A stretch of DNA of 36,429 bases from Acidobacteriota bacterium (GTDB lineage: Bacteria > Acidobacteriota > Terriglobia > Acidiferrales > UBA7541). The DNA is taken from contig QHYH01000139.1 of assembly GCA_003223215.1 (NCBI GenBank), forward strand, positions 1 to 36,429. Reading direction: 5' to 3'. The translations under genes were made by a program, and so were the position numbers. The notes beneath the pieces were generated by a model. It did not search any database, had not been told where the DNA came from, and saw only the letters and a list, made by a program, of their open reading frames with translations. Shown piece by piece: positions 16,125 to 23,358 of the stretch (its first letter is position 1; each line of letters starts with the position of its first letter).

Positions 16125-16835
16125 ATGCGTTTCGCAACCGTAAGCTTCATGGCCCTGCTCCTATTGTTGGGTTCACTACCTCTCTATCCCGGTCCGAACA
16201 CTGCGGCTATCAGGGGCAAAGTCACTTATACGGGAACGCCCGCGAAACCCAAGCTCATTGACATGGCCAAGCAGCCGGAATGTATCAAAGTAAATCCCGG
16301 CGGGCGGCTAACCGAAGACGTTGTCACCGGCCCCGGCAACACGCTGCAAAATGTTCTCGTTTACATTTCGAGCGGCGATTCCGACCCCGGCCCGCCCCCA
16401 GCTGTTGCTGCAACCTTTGACCAGCGCGACTGCCGCTACGCTACCCATGTCCTCCCGCTTCGCGTAGGGCAAAACGTGAGCATCTCCAACAGCGACCCCT
16501 TTAATCACAATGTCCACCCTCTTGGCAAGATCAATCGCGAATGGAACCGCATCCAGTTGCCTGGTACTCCCCCCTTTTCCTACGCCTATGAAAACGAGGA
16601 GTTCATCCACGTGAAATGCAATATTCATGCTTGGATGAGTGCCTATTTTGTGGTTCTTAAAACCAGCCATGTCTCACTGACCAAGAACGATGGCACCTTC
16701 AGGCTTCCCGATCTGCCCCCCGGCAGGTACACGGTGACAGCATGGCATGAGGTCTATGGCACGCAGAAGCAGGAAGTCACTCTCGGGGGCGGTGAAACGC
16801 AAACCGTCAACTTCGCCTTTCGTGCCACGCCTTGA
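16125..16835 (+). CDS. second exported cupredoxin with C-terminal β-sandwich
   Basis: This 236-residue paralogue of the protein encoded at 12439-13194 has the same order: signal peptide (FMALLLLLGSLPLYPG), cupredoxin domain, then regulatory-like β-sandwich (FRLPDLPPGRYTVTAWHE). The copper ligands are visible as His in NHNVHP (H128 or H131) and C165-N-I-H168-A-W-M171. It has GAAAGGAGG and GAAGAGG just upstream of the ATG. It is predicted to carry electrons in the periplasm. Having two copies around one cytochrome cluster suggests different redox partners or different expression conditions; this is inference. Confidence 0.82.
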   Translation: MRFATVSFMALLLLLGSLPLYPGPNTAAIRGKVTYTGTPAKPKLIDMAKQPECIKVNPGGRLTEDVVTGPGNTLQNVLVYISSGDSDPGPPPAVAATFDQRDCRYATHVLPLRVGQNVSISNSDPFNHNVHPLGKINREWNRIQLPGTPPFSYAYENEEFIHVKCNIHAWMSAYFVVLKTSHVSLTKNDGTFRLPDLPPGRYTVTAWHEVYGTQKQEVTLGGGETQTVNFAFRATP

Positions 16836-16884
16836 CCTTATCTTCCAAGCGGTCAAGAAATCTGTGTCTTTGCGGGCAGGAGTG

Positions 16885-18228
16885 CTACGCGGCGGACCGT
16901 CTGCGCCAGAAAAGATAGGCCGGAAGCCCCATAGCAAACAGGATTATGGCTGCGGTGAGGTTCTGGAATTGCGCCGGATCGCGGAACGCCAAGTACACGG
17001 CGTTACCGACGATGGCCGCAGCCGCAAGGACAAAGAGAATCGGCGTCCAGGGATATCCGGGAACGCGATAAGGACGTGGCTGGCCGCCACTCGCCCGGCG
17101 AATGGGAAAGATGGCTGCAGCTCCCAGGCCATAGAAAATCCAGCCAATGAAAATCACGCCTTCAATCAGTTTTTGAAACTGCCCCAATTGCCCGGCACAA
17201 ACAAGCACGGCCGACCATGCGCCGAGCGCGACGATGGCAAACACCGGCGTACGGTAAACGGCGTGCACCACGGCGAGCTTTCCGAAGAACAGATTGTCCT
17301 GTGCCATTGCGTAAAACACACGCGGAGCCGTGAGAATCACGCTATTGGCCGCGCTGAACGTGGAAACGAGGATGGTGAGGGCTACGATCTTGCCTGCCCA
17401 CGATCCCAGAACGGCGCTGACGGAAGCGGCCGCGATGGTGTCGCTCGCGGCGGTAGCCACCGGACCAAGCGCGAAGAGATACGCGGCGATGGCCATGAGA
17501 TAGAGCACGATCAGAACCAGGGAGCCCAGTAGAAAAGCACGTGGAAAAGCTTTCTGCGGATCGATCACTTCTCCGGCGCTATAGGTGCCGAACTGCCAGC
17601 CCTCGTAGGCCCAAAGGACAGCAATCATGGCTAAGCCAAAACTCGAGAACAAGCCCGCTCCATGCTGCGTCGCGGCCATTGCCGGGACTAGGTCCTTGGC
17701 GTGATGTCCCAACGTCAGAAGCACCGTGCTCAAAACCACGATGACTCCCACCTTGACGACTGTCGTCCAGTTCTGTAGGTCGGAACTCTTTCGCGTCCCC
17801 CAGACGTTGACCGCTGTCACGATGGCGATCACAACGACGGCCACGGAAGTTTGCAGTACCGGTGAGATAGGAACCACTTGCGCGAAGTACTCGCTGAACA
17901 CGCGAGCAAGCGCCGCCACCGATCCGCTGGCAATCACCAGAAACAAACACCAGCCGTAAAGAAAAGCGGACGCGCGGCCGAATCCGTCGCGGATGTAGCA
18001 ATAAAGACCGCCCGCTTGCGGATTGCATGCTGCCAGCTCTGCGTAGGTAAGTGCTCCCAGAAGAGACAAGACGCCACCCACAATCCATACGAGCATGGCG
18101 ACACCCACCGAGCCTCCCACCTGGCGGAGAATGGGGCCCGGCGTGCGAAAGATGCCGGAGCCAATGACAGAGCCAATGAATAGCAGGAACAGGTCGCGCA
18201 GGCGCAGTGTGCGGAGGAGTTCAATCAT
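16885..18228 (-). CDS. APC-superfamily amino-acid permease
   Basis: The 447-residue membrane protein has about 12 hydrophobic segments. TM1 carries the substrate-binding motif GSVIGSGIF, and TM6 has the pattern AVLWAYEGWQ of the L-type (LAT/SteT) branch. These proteins import or exchange amino acids across the inner membrane. It ends in a short basic tail (FWRRRSAA). The start at 18228 lacks a strong ribosome-binding site. It begins 65 bp after the stop of the site-2 protease gene on the same strand and may be translated from that transcript. The substrate cannot be read from sequence alone. Confidence 0.88.
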   Translation of the reverse strand: MIELLRTLRLRDLFLLFIGSVIGSGIFRTPGPILRQVGGSVGVAMLVWIVGGVLSLLGALTYAELAACNPQAGGLYCYIRDGFGRASAFLYGWCLFLVIASGSVAALARVFSEYFAQVVPISPVLQTSVAVVVIAIVTAVNVWGTRKSSDLQNWTTVVKVGVIVVLSTVLLTLGHHAKDLVPAMAATQHGAGLFSSFGLAMIAVLWAYEGWQFGTYSAGEVIDPQKAFPRAFLLGSLVLIVLYLMAIAAYLFALGPVATAASDTIAAASVSAVLGSWAGKIVALTILVSTFSAANSVILTAPRVFYAMAQDNLFFGKLAVVHAVYRTPVFAIVALGAWSAVLVCAGQLGQFQKLIEGVIFIGWIFYGLGAAAIFPIRRASGGQPRPYRVPGYPWTPILFVLAAAAIVGNAVYLAFRDPAQFQNLTAAIILFAMGLPAYLFWRRRSAA

Positions 18229-18293
18229 GGCGTAGTCTGCCGCGCCGTTCCGGCGAGCCGGCTGCTGGCATCATAACCGGAGATTACGACCGG

Positions 18294-19310
18294 TCAAGGT
18301 GAACTTGGAGGGATGGAAATAGGCGAAGGCATGAAGCACAGCAAGAAAACAGCCAGCGCGAGTAACGCGACGAACCTTCGCTTGGCATCCAACGGCGCCG
18401 GGTCGTAAACTGGAGGGATGCGCAGAAAGCGCATGACCAGCAGCAGAGCTCCCCAGATGTACCAGCCCTCCCAAAAATGAAGCCAGCCAAGAGCAATCAG
18501 TCCGACCGGCAGCGCGAGAGACAAGAAGCGGTGGGCGCGCACGTTTAGCGAACGCAGGATGTGCCCGCCGTCCAGTTGCGCGACCGGGACAAGATTCAGC
18601 GAAGTGACAAACAAAGCCACCCATGCGGCGCGCCCGATGGGAGGCAGGAGCAGCGCATCGGGCGAAATTCCCCGATGAAAAGCGGCTTCGAGAAGGCGCA
18701 GCAGGAACGGTGTTCCATAAATCAGTTCGGCATGCGCGGGATTCGCTAGTCCGGGCACCAGCTTGGCATGCATCACACCATAGACTAGCGCCGGGATGGC
18801 GAAGACAAAGCCCACGATGGGTCCCGAGGCGCCAACGTCAAACAACGCACGATTGGTGCGCATCGGCGAACGAATCAGAATGAACGCGCCAAACGTGCCG
18901 GCGAGGTTCGGGAAGGGAATGAAAAAAGGATAGCTGGCATGGAGGTGATGGTAGCGGCAAGCAAAAAAATGTCCCAGTTCATGAGCCAGCAGAATCCCGA
19001 GCAACGTCGCCGCAAACGGAAGACCGGTCAGAAGTCCGGCCGGATCTTTATAAAAGAGCGTGAAGGCCCGCAGCAACTCATCGATGGACACGGCCTCATT
19101 GTGCGAGTACGCCACGGCAAACTGCGTGCCTGCGACAAGGCAGGTGGCGAGGGTAAGGGAAAAAAGCAAAATCGCGAGAACCAGCGATTTCGCGGAAGGG
19201 GGTGGGGGAATCGGCGCGTAATACCATTGGCGCACAAGATCGGAATCCCAATCCGCGTTAGCTGGTATCGCTGAAGGGGGATGCTCGGGCAGTGGCGGCG
19301 GTGGAGTCAC
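18294..19310 (-). CDS. site-2 protease family (M50) membrane metalloprotease
   Basis: The 338-residue protein is a multi-pass zinc protease that cuts within or near membranes. HELGH (110-114) supplies two zinc ligands, and the third comes from LVPVAQLDGGH (D247). About seven hydrophobic segments and a Pro-rich cytosolic N-terminus (MTPPPPLPEHPP) are seen. The layout, with NPD/LDG-type motif and no PDZ domain, matches the EGY1-like bacterial group rather than RseP. The start codon is GTG at 19310, with no clear ribosome-binding site, so an internal start is possible. It lies between HU (137 bp upstream) and the permease (65 bp downstream) on one strand. Its target protein is unknown. Confidence 0.87.
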   Translation of the reverse strand: MTPPPPLPEHPPSAIPANADWDSDLVRQWYYAPIPPPPSAKSLVLAILLFSLTLATCLVAGTQFAVAYSHNEAVSIDELLRAFTLFYKDPAGLLTGLPFAATLLGILLAHELGHFFACRYHHLHASYPFFIPFPNLAGTFGAFILIRSPMRTNRALFDVGASGPIVGFVFAIPALVYGVMHAKLVPGLANPAHAELIYGTPFLLRLLEAAFHRGISPDALLLPPIGRAAWVALFVTSLNLVPVAQLDGGHILRSLNVRAHRFLSLALPVGLIALGWLHFWEGWYIWGALLLVMRFLRIPPVYDPAPLDAKRRFVALLALAVFLLCFMPSPISIPPSSP

Positions 19311-19447
19311 GAAATTGTTTTCGCGGCAATTGAGCGCGGCATTGATAGTACAGCATAGATGGACAGGTTCACGCCAGCGGGGGAAAACCCGGGAAAAACA
19401 GCGCAGATCTAAAGCGGAGATAGTTACTTTTGCAAGGTTGGAAAAAA

Positions 19448-19735
19448 CTACGCCGGCTTCTTTTCGTCGTCCTTGCCCTGAAGTTCTTTGCCCGGCTTGA
19501 AGCGCACGGCTTTTCCCGGAGGAATGTTGACTTCTTCCCCGGTGCGGGGATTCCGGCCGATTCCCGTCTTGCGGGGCTTCACGCTGAATACACCAAAGCG
19601 GCGGAGTTCGATGCGTTGACTGCGGCCAAGCGCCTGCTTCAAAGACTCGAAAATCGTCTCGACGGCTTGCTCGGCCTTGGTGCGGCTGATGTTTGTGGCG
19701 GCCACTACCGCGTTTACCAGGTCCAGCTTAATCAC
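19448..19735 (-). CDS. HU/IHF-family nucleoid DNA-binding protein
   Basis: This 95-residue histone-like protein bends DNA as a dimer. The family pattern is complete: an N-terminal helical pair (KLDLVNAVVAATNISRTKAE), GVFSVKPRKTGIGRNPRTGE with the intercalating RNP at 61-63, and the basic C-terminal strand IPPGKAVRFKPGKEL. A short acidic/lysine tail follows. The GTG at 19735 is chosen over an upstream GTG because GGGAGG lies 5 nt ahead and family members start at this point (MxKxDLVNAV). A TTGACA-18-TAGCAT promoter places the transcript start about 20 nt upstream. Confidence 0.93.
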   Translation of the reverse strand: MIKLDLVNAVVAATNISRTKAEQAVETIFESLKQALGRSQRIELRRFGVFSVKPRKTGIGRNPRTGEEVNIPPGKAVRFKPGKELQGKDDEKKPA

Positions 19736-19761
19736 GCGATCCTCCCGCACTGCCGAGGCAG

Positions 19762-19791
19762 ATGCTAGAGGTTGCAGGCCCGGGTTGTCAA
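19762..19791 (-). promoter_or_regulatory. HU promoter
   Basis: On the minus strand TTGACA (19791-19786) and TAGCAT (19767-19762) are 18 bp apart. The expected start near 19755 leaves a leader of about 20 nt holding the GGGAGG. Its -35 overlaps that of the divergent dcd promoter. Confidence 0.55.
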
Positions 19792-19813
19792 GATATCAGG
19801 GGTAATCTACACT
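19785..19813 (+). promoter_or_regulatory. candidate dcd promoter
   Basis: TTGTCA (19785-19790) and TACACT (19808-19813) are separated by 17 bp on the plus strand. The -35 hexamer shares five positions with the -35 of the divergent HU promoter, so the two should compete for polymerase. Confidence 0.45.
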
Positions 19814-19896
19814 GAACGTCTTTTGGCGTCGAGGCGCTGCGCCGAATCGCGGCAATTATCAAAACAAGGTTGGCAAATATCTTTCGGGAGGAATGG

Positions 19897-20451
19897 ATGT
19901 CCGTCAAGCCAGACCGCTGGATCCGGCGCATGGCGCTGGAGCACAAGATGATCGAGCCGTTCACGGACCGCCAGGTGCGCGAAGGCGTGATCAGTTACGG
20001 AGTGTCTTCCTACGGCTACGACATCCGTGTGGCGGACGAGTTCCGCATTTTCACGAACGTAAACACCACCATTGTCGATCCCAAGCATTTCGATCCGCGA
20101 TCGCTCGTGGAATTCAAAGGCGACGTTTGCATCATTCCTCCGAATTCTTTTGCGCTGGCACGCTCGGTCGAGTATTTCCGCATTCCGCGCAACGTGTTGA
20201 CGGTTTGCGTGGGCAAATCCACCTACGCACGCTGCGGCATCATCGTCAACGTCACGCCCTTCGAGCCGGAGTGGGAAGGCTTCGTAACTCTGGAAATCAG
20301 CAACACCACACCGCTGCCTGCGAAGATTTACGCCAATGAAGGGCTGTGTCAGGTGATTTTCTTTATGTCGGACGAGGAGTGCGAAGTCAGCTACAGGGAT
20401 AAGAAAGGGAAGTATCAGGCACAAGGCGGCATCGTTCTGCCACGTTTGTAG
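19897..20451 (+). CDS. dcd: dCTP deaminase
   Basis: This enzyme deaminates dCTP to dUTP, feeding thymidylate synthesis in the cytoplasm. The 184-residue product carries the trimeric dUTPase-fold motifs: [10 protein letters not shown], the phosphate/substrate loop [10 protein letters not shown] (S108, R112), and [11 protein letters not shown], whose Glu (E133) should be the catalytic base; the C-terminal strand closes with [12 protein letters not shown]. The ATG at 19897 is preferred to the upstream TTG because GGGAGGA sits directly before it and homologues start with MSVKPDRWI. The Cys-free deamination site and the long N-terminal helix fit the monofunctional family. Its 3' end faces the DedA-rhodanese gene. 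Confidence 0.93.
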   Translation: MSVKPDRWIRRMALEHKMIEPFTDRQVREGVISYGVSSYGYDIRVADEFRIFTNVNTTIVDPKHFDPRSLVEFKGDVCIIPPNSFALARSVEYFRIPRNVLTVCVGKSTYARCGIIVNVTPFEPEWEGFVTLEISNTTPLPAKIYANEGLCQVIFFMSDEECEVSYRDKKGKYQAQGGIVLPRL

Positions 20452-20479
20452 ACCGCGCTCCAGGGGAAGACGATGCAGT

Positions 20480-21427
20480 TTAGGGCGCGCCGGCCAACGG
20501 ATAGCCGCGCTCGCGCCAGGCAGTTAGCCCCCCCTGCAACGGCCGGATGCGCTTGATTCCATTTCTTCTGAGGAGCAGCGCCACACGGGCGCTGGTAGCT
20601 TCGTTCGGTCAAGTACAATAAAGCACCACTTCGCCATCGCGCGGCAAACGATAGTTCTTTTCCTCGAGTTCTTTGGCCTCGATGTGCAGCGCGCCGGGAA
20701 TTGTTTCAGGCTCGGCTTCAAAGTCCAGGGAATGCCTTAAATCAACGATGGTGACTTGCTCACCCGCGTCAATCTTTTCTTTCAGCTCGTCCACCGTGAT
20801 CCGCGCGATGCGCAATTCCCGCAAAAAACGCTGGCGAGCGACAAATTTGTACGCGATATAGGTCCCAAGCGCGCCGGCAAACAATACCAGCAGCCATCCG
20901 CCAAGCGAAGCCAGTTGCGCCGCCACTCGCTCAATCTGCCCGGCGAAAACGTAGCCGATAGCGAGAAACACGCCGGCCCACAGCATGGACCCAATGGCGT
21001 CAAACAGCAGAAAGCGCCGGAAGCGCATGCGAAAAACCCCGGCAAGCGGCGGCGTAACTAATCCCAAACCGGGCAAAAACTTGGCCACCAGGAGCGAGCG
21101 TGCTCCTTGCTTGGAAAACATTCCTTGTGTTCGCCGCACGCAGGAGTCCGGTTCCAGGGAAATCCGGCAAAGGAGCTGGAGAATCTTGATGCCCTTGTGG
21201 CGGCCTAGCTGAAACCATAACGAGTCCGAGGCTAAGGCTCCGAGCACCGTGAACAAGAGTGCGGCGAAGAAATTCAAATGTCCCGTGCCGGCAAGAGCGC
21301 CCGCCGCAAGCAGCAGAGGCATCGCCGGAATGGGCACGCCTAATTGTTCGACAAGAACCCATCCAAACAGCACCGCCAGCCCGTGGTGAATGAGGAACTC
21401 GAAAGCGCGATGTAGGGCTGGGTGCAT
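20480..21427 (-). CDS. DedA-rhodanese fusion with in-frame TGA at the catalytic Cys codon (candidate selenoprotein)
   Basis: Residues 1-200 form a DedA/VTT membrane protein (several hydrophobic segments and the loop FLPGLGLVTPPLAG). Residues 205-315 form a rhodanese domain. After VVLYCT the frame meets TGA (20611-20609, codon 273) and then continues PNEATSARVALLL...GIKRIRPLQGGLTAWRERGYPL to TAA at 20480-20482. Aligning the shared S-A-R-x-A motif with ordinary rhodanese loops (C-x5-SA) places the TGA exactly at the catalytic cysteine. A 7-bp hairpin follows 14 nt later. If TGA is a stop, the protein ends at residue 272 (20609) and lacks a working rhodanese site. Selenocysteine insertion, a nonsense mutation or a base-call error are the three options. 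It starts 13 bp after the nitroreductase stop and so belongs to the MarR operon. Confidence 0.75.
20576..20594 (-). promoter_or_regulatory. candidate bacterial SECIS hairpin
   Basis: On the minus strand CAGCGCC and GGCGCTG make a perfect 7-bp stem around the loop CGTGT. The stem begins 15 nt, and the loop 22 nt, after the in-frame TGA. A G within the first two loop positions and this spacing fit the bacterial SECIS model. The hairpin lies within the coding frame, as bacterial SECIS elements do. Confidence 0.5.
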
Positions 21428-21440
21428 TCCCGTTGCTCGA

Positions 21441-22046
21441 TTATTTCGCGGCGAAGGGAGCGGTGTGCCCCCAACTCCCGGTCATCACGAATTCACGGAT
21501 CGGCTTGCGCATCCGGGGCGCCAGTTCTCGCTCCTTCAGCTTGGGAGGCAGGGTGTCCGGGTCTCCCGGATAACCGATGGCGATGGCCGCAAGGGGCTCC
21601 CACCCTTCCGGGATAGCGAAAGTCTTCCGCGCGCTGTCCGGATCGAAGCCGGCCATCTGGTGAACCGCGAGGCCGCGAGCCGTGGCTTCCACGGACAGCA
21701 AGGCCGTTGCTGCTCCTGTGTCGTATTGCGCGTTGCGGTTGGGGGTGTGATTCTCCGTGAAAGCCAGCTTGGTCACGGCAATTGCAAGCGCGGAAGCACT
21801 CCTGGCCCAACCGGCATTAAACTCTACCAAAGTTCCCAGGACCTTCTCGAAATTTACTTTGTCCTCTTTCGTCGCCACAATATAGGCCCAAGGCTGTTCA
21901 TTAAAGCTGGAGGGCGCCCACCGCGCCGCCTCAAACAGGCTGCGGAGAACCTCTTGCGGGATGGCTTGGTCCGCAAAGGCGCGCGGACTCCAGCGGTTGC
22001 GGAGCAATTCGTGGATGGGAGCGTCGTTTGGCGCCGGTTTTTGCAT
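21441..22046 (-). CDS. nitroreductase-family FMN oxidoreductase
   Basis: The 201-residue flavoprotein is predicted to reduce nitro, quinone or related substrates with NAD(P)H. The family motifs are seen: NRWSPRAFADQAIP near residue 16, the FMN contact EAARWAPSSFNEQPWAYIV, and GLAVHQMAGFDP followed by the GYPGD turn. The ATG at 22046 (MQKPAPND) is preferred over an upstream in-frame start because AAGGAA lies close by and it matches the family's usual length. It is third in the MarR - YceI - nitroreductase - DedA/rhodanese unit, which fits a redox or electrophile stress role (inference). Confidence 0.9.
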   Translation of the reverse strand: MQKPAPNDAPIHELLRNRWSPRAFADQAIPQEVLRSLFEAARWAPSSFNEQPWAYIVATKEDKVNFEKVLGTLVEFNAGWARSASALAIAVTKLAFTENHTPNRNAQYDTGAATALLSVEATARGLAVHQMAGFDPDSARKTFAIPEGWEPLAAIAIGYPGDPDTLPPKLKERELAPRMRKPIREFVMTGSWGHTAPFAAK

Positions 22047-22148
22047 ATGGGTTCCTTTTGCTCCGAGGTCACTTAGATGATCGAAGCCACAACGGCGGTG
22101 CATCCGCGGCGCCCCCGCGATCTCTCGCTGCCATTTGCGTCGAGCCGG

Positions 22149-22772
22149 TTAGTCGCCTGATTTCGCTGCCGGTTTTTGGATCATTTCCACGTCGAGCGTG
22201 ATGTTCACATCGTCTCCCACCACCACGCCCCCGTTATCCAGCTTGGCGTTCCATTTCACGCCATAGTCCTGGCGGTTAATTTTGGTGGTCGCGGTGGCGG
22301 CCAGCCGCTGATTTCCCCAGGGGTCCTTCACGGGATTCGTTGGCCCGTCCACATCGAGTGTCACTTCCCGGCTCGTGCCGCGAATGGTCAGGTCGCCCGT
22401 GACTCTCAATTTTCCCGGAGCGAGCTGTTCCACCTTCTTGGATTTAAAGGTCATGGTGGGAAAGTGGGCCACGTCAAAGAAGCGCTCGCTGCGCAGATCC
22501 TTGTCGCGGTCGGGTTCGCGCGTGTCCACAGTGTTTACGTCGATGGTCACTTCAACGCTGGATTTCGTGATGTCCTGGTCATCGAGCACCATTGTGCCGC
22601 TCAGCTTGCTGAACGCGCCGCGCACCGTGGAAAGGCCCAAATGACGTACGGCAAATTGCGCGGAGGAGTGCTGCGGGTCAATTTGCCATGTGGATGTGGC
22701 CGCCCGGGCGGGCAGAGAGAGCCCCACGGCCATGCCAGCAACCACTGCAATGCGAGAGAGGTACCGGTTCAT
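22149..22772 (-). CDS. YceI-family periplasmic lipocalin-like protein
   Basis: The 207-residue product has a signal peptide (MNRYLSRIAVVAGMAVGLSLPARA-A) and the YceI barrel motifs: WQIDPQHSSAQFAVRHLG, TVRGAFSKLSGTM, DKDLRSERFFDVAHFPTMTFKS and LTIRGTSREVTLDV. Family members bind polyisoprenoid chains such as ubiquinone-like molecules in the periplasm. GGAAGG lies about 9 nt upstream of the ATG. It follows the MarR gene by 52 bp and precedes the nitroreductase by about 100 bp, all on one strand. Binding a quinone or an isoprenoid would suit the redox theme of the operon. Confidence 0.93.
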   Translation of the reverse strand: MNRYLSRIAVVAGMAVGLSLPARAATSTWQIDPQHSSAQFAVRHLGLSTVRGAFSKLSGTMVLDDQDITKSSVEVTIDVNTVDTREPDRDKDLRSERFFDVAHFPTMTFKSKKVEQLAPGKLRVTGDLTIRGTSREVTLDVDGPTNPVKDPWGNQRLAATATTKINRQDYGVKWNAKLDNGGVVVGDDVNITLDVEMIQKPAAKSGD

Positions 22773-22824
22773 CTTGTTTTTCCTTCCTTGTTGAATTGGA
22801 GTTGCTAAGTGTATCCGTAAGTCG

Positions 22825-23286
22825 CTACTCCCGCTTGGCAGGGCGGATCTGTTCGAGCAGGTCGTAAAGAGCCTTCAACCTCCCGCCGGCCATGTGCCGG
22901 AACTGCCGCTTGTGCAAATTCCGCATCGGCTGGTCCAGCGGCTTCAGGAGTTCGAGTCCACGAGCCGTCATGCGCGCCTTCACCACGCGGCGGTCGTCCT
23001 TCTGCCGCTCGCGGGTGATCCAACCCTGTTTTTCCAAGCGGTCCAAAAGCCGCGTGATGTCCGGATCGTGGGTGATCATACGGTCGGCAATGGCGCGGCA
23101 GGCGAGGCCTTCGGGTCCGGCTCCCCGCAGGATCCGCAGGACGTTGTACTGGGTGCCGGTCAATTCCGCGGTGCGCGTCAGTTGCTCCGCCTGTTGCCCC
23201 AGGGCGTCGGCGGTCTTGAGCATGGCGAGAAAGACGCGCTCTTCAAGGGAGGCGGGCGGGTGCGCCGGCTTGCTCCGGAGGTTCAC
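22825..23286 (-). CDS. MarR-family transcriptional regulator
   Basis: This is a dimeric winged-helix repressor. The 153-residue form starts at GTG 23286. The recognition region runs LTGTQYNVLRILRGAG...ACRAIADRMITHDPDITRLLDRLEKQGWITRE, followed by the wing DRRVVKARMTARG. A longer reading from TTG at 23322 is rejected because that codon overlaps the -35 hexamer of the promoter. With the -10 at 23299-23294, transcription should begin within a base or two of the GTG, so the mRNA may be leaderless. The palindrome between -35 and -10 is the likely autoregulatory operator. It heads an operon with YceI, nitroreductase and DedA-rhodanese. Confidence 0.9.
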   Translation of the reverse strand: MNLRSKPAHPPASLEERVFLAMLKTADALGQQAEQLTRTAELTGTQYNVLRILRGAGPEGLACRAIADRMITHDPDITRLLDRLEKQGWITRERQKDDRRVVKARMTARGLELLKPLDQPMRNLHKRQFRHMAGGRLKALYDLLEQIRPAKRE

Positions 23287-23292
23287 GAAGCT

Positions 23293-23322
23293 GATAATAG
23301 TCGTGTAAACGACTATTGTCAA
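23293..23322 (-). promoter_or_regulatory. promoter and palindromic operator of the MarR operon
   Basis: On the minus strand TTGACA (23322-23317) and TATTAT (23299-23294) are 17 bp apart, close to the sigma70 consensus. The inverted repeat GATAATAGTCGT - GTAA - ACGACTATTGTC (23293-23320, one mismatch in 12-bp arms) fills the space between the hexamers. Repressor binding would exclude polymerase. This is typical MarR autoregulation. Confidence 0.8.
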
Positions 23323-23358
23323 GAGGAAAATATCCGCTTTGCCGATCGGCTCTTTCGT

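Noticed and set aside
23287-23322. Upstream TTG start for the MarR protein
   Set aside because: The codon overlaps a consensus -35 and the extra residues would be encoded by the operator itself; the GTG at 23286 is preferred.
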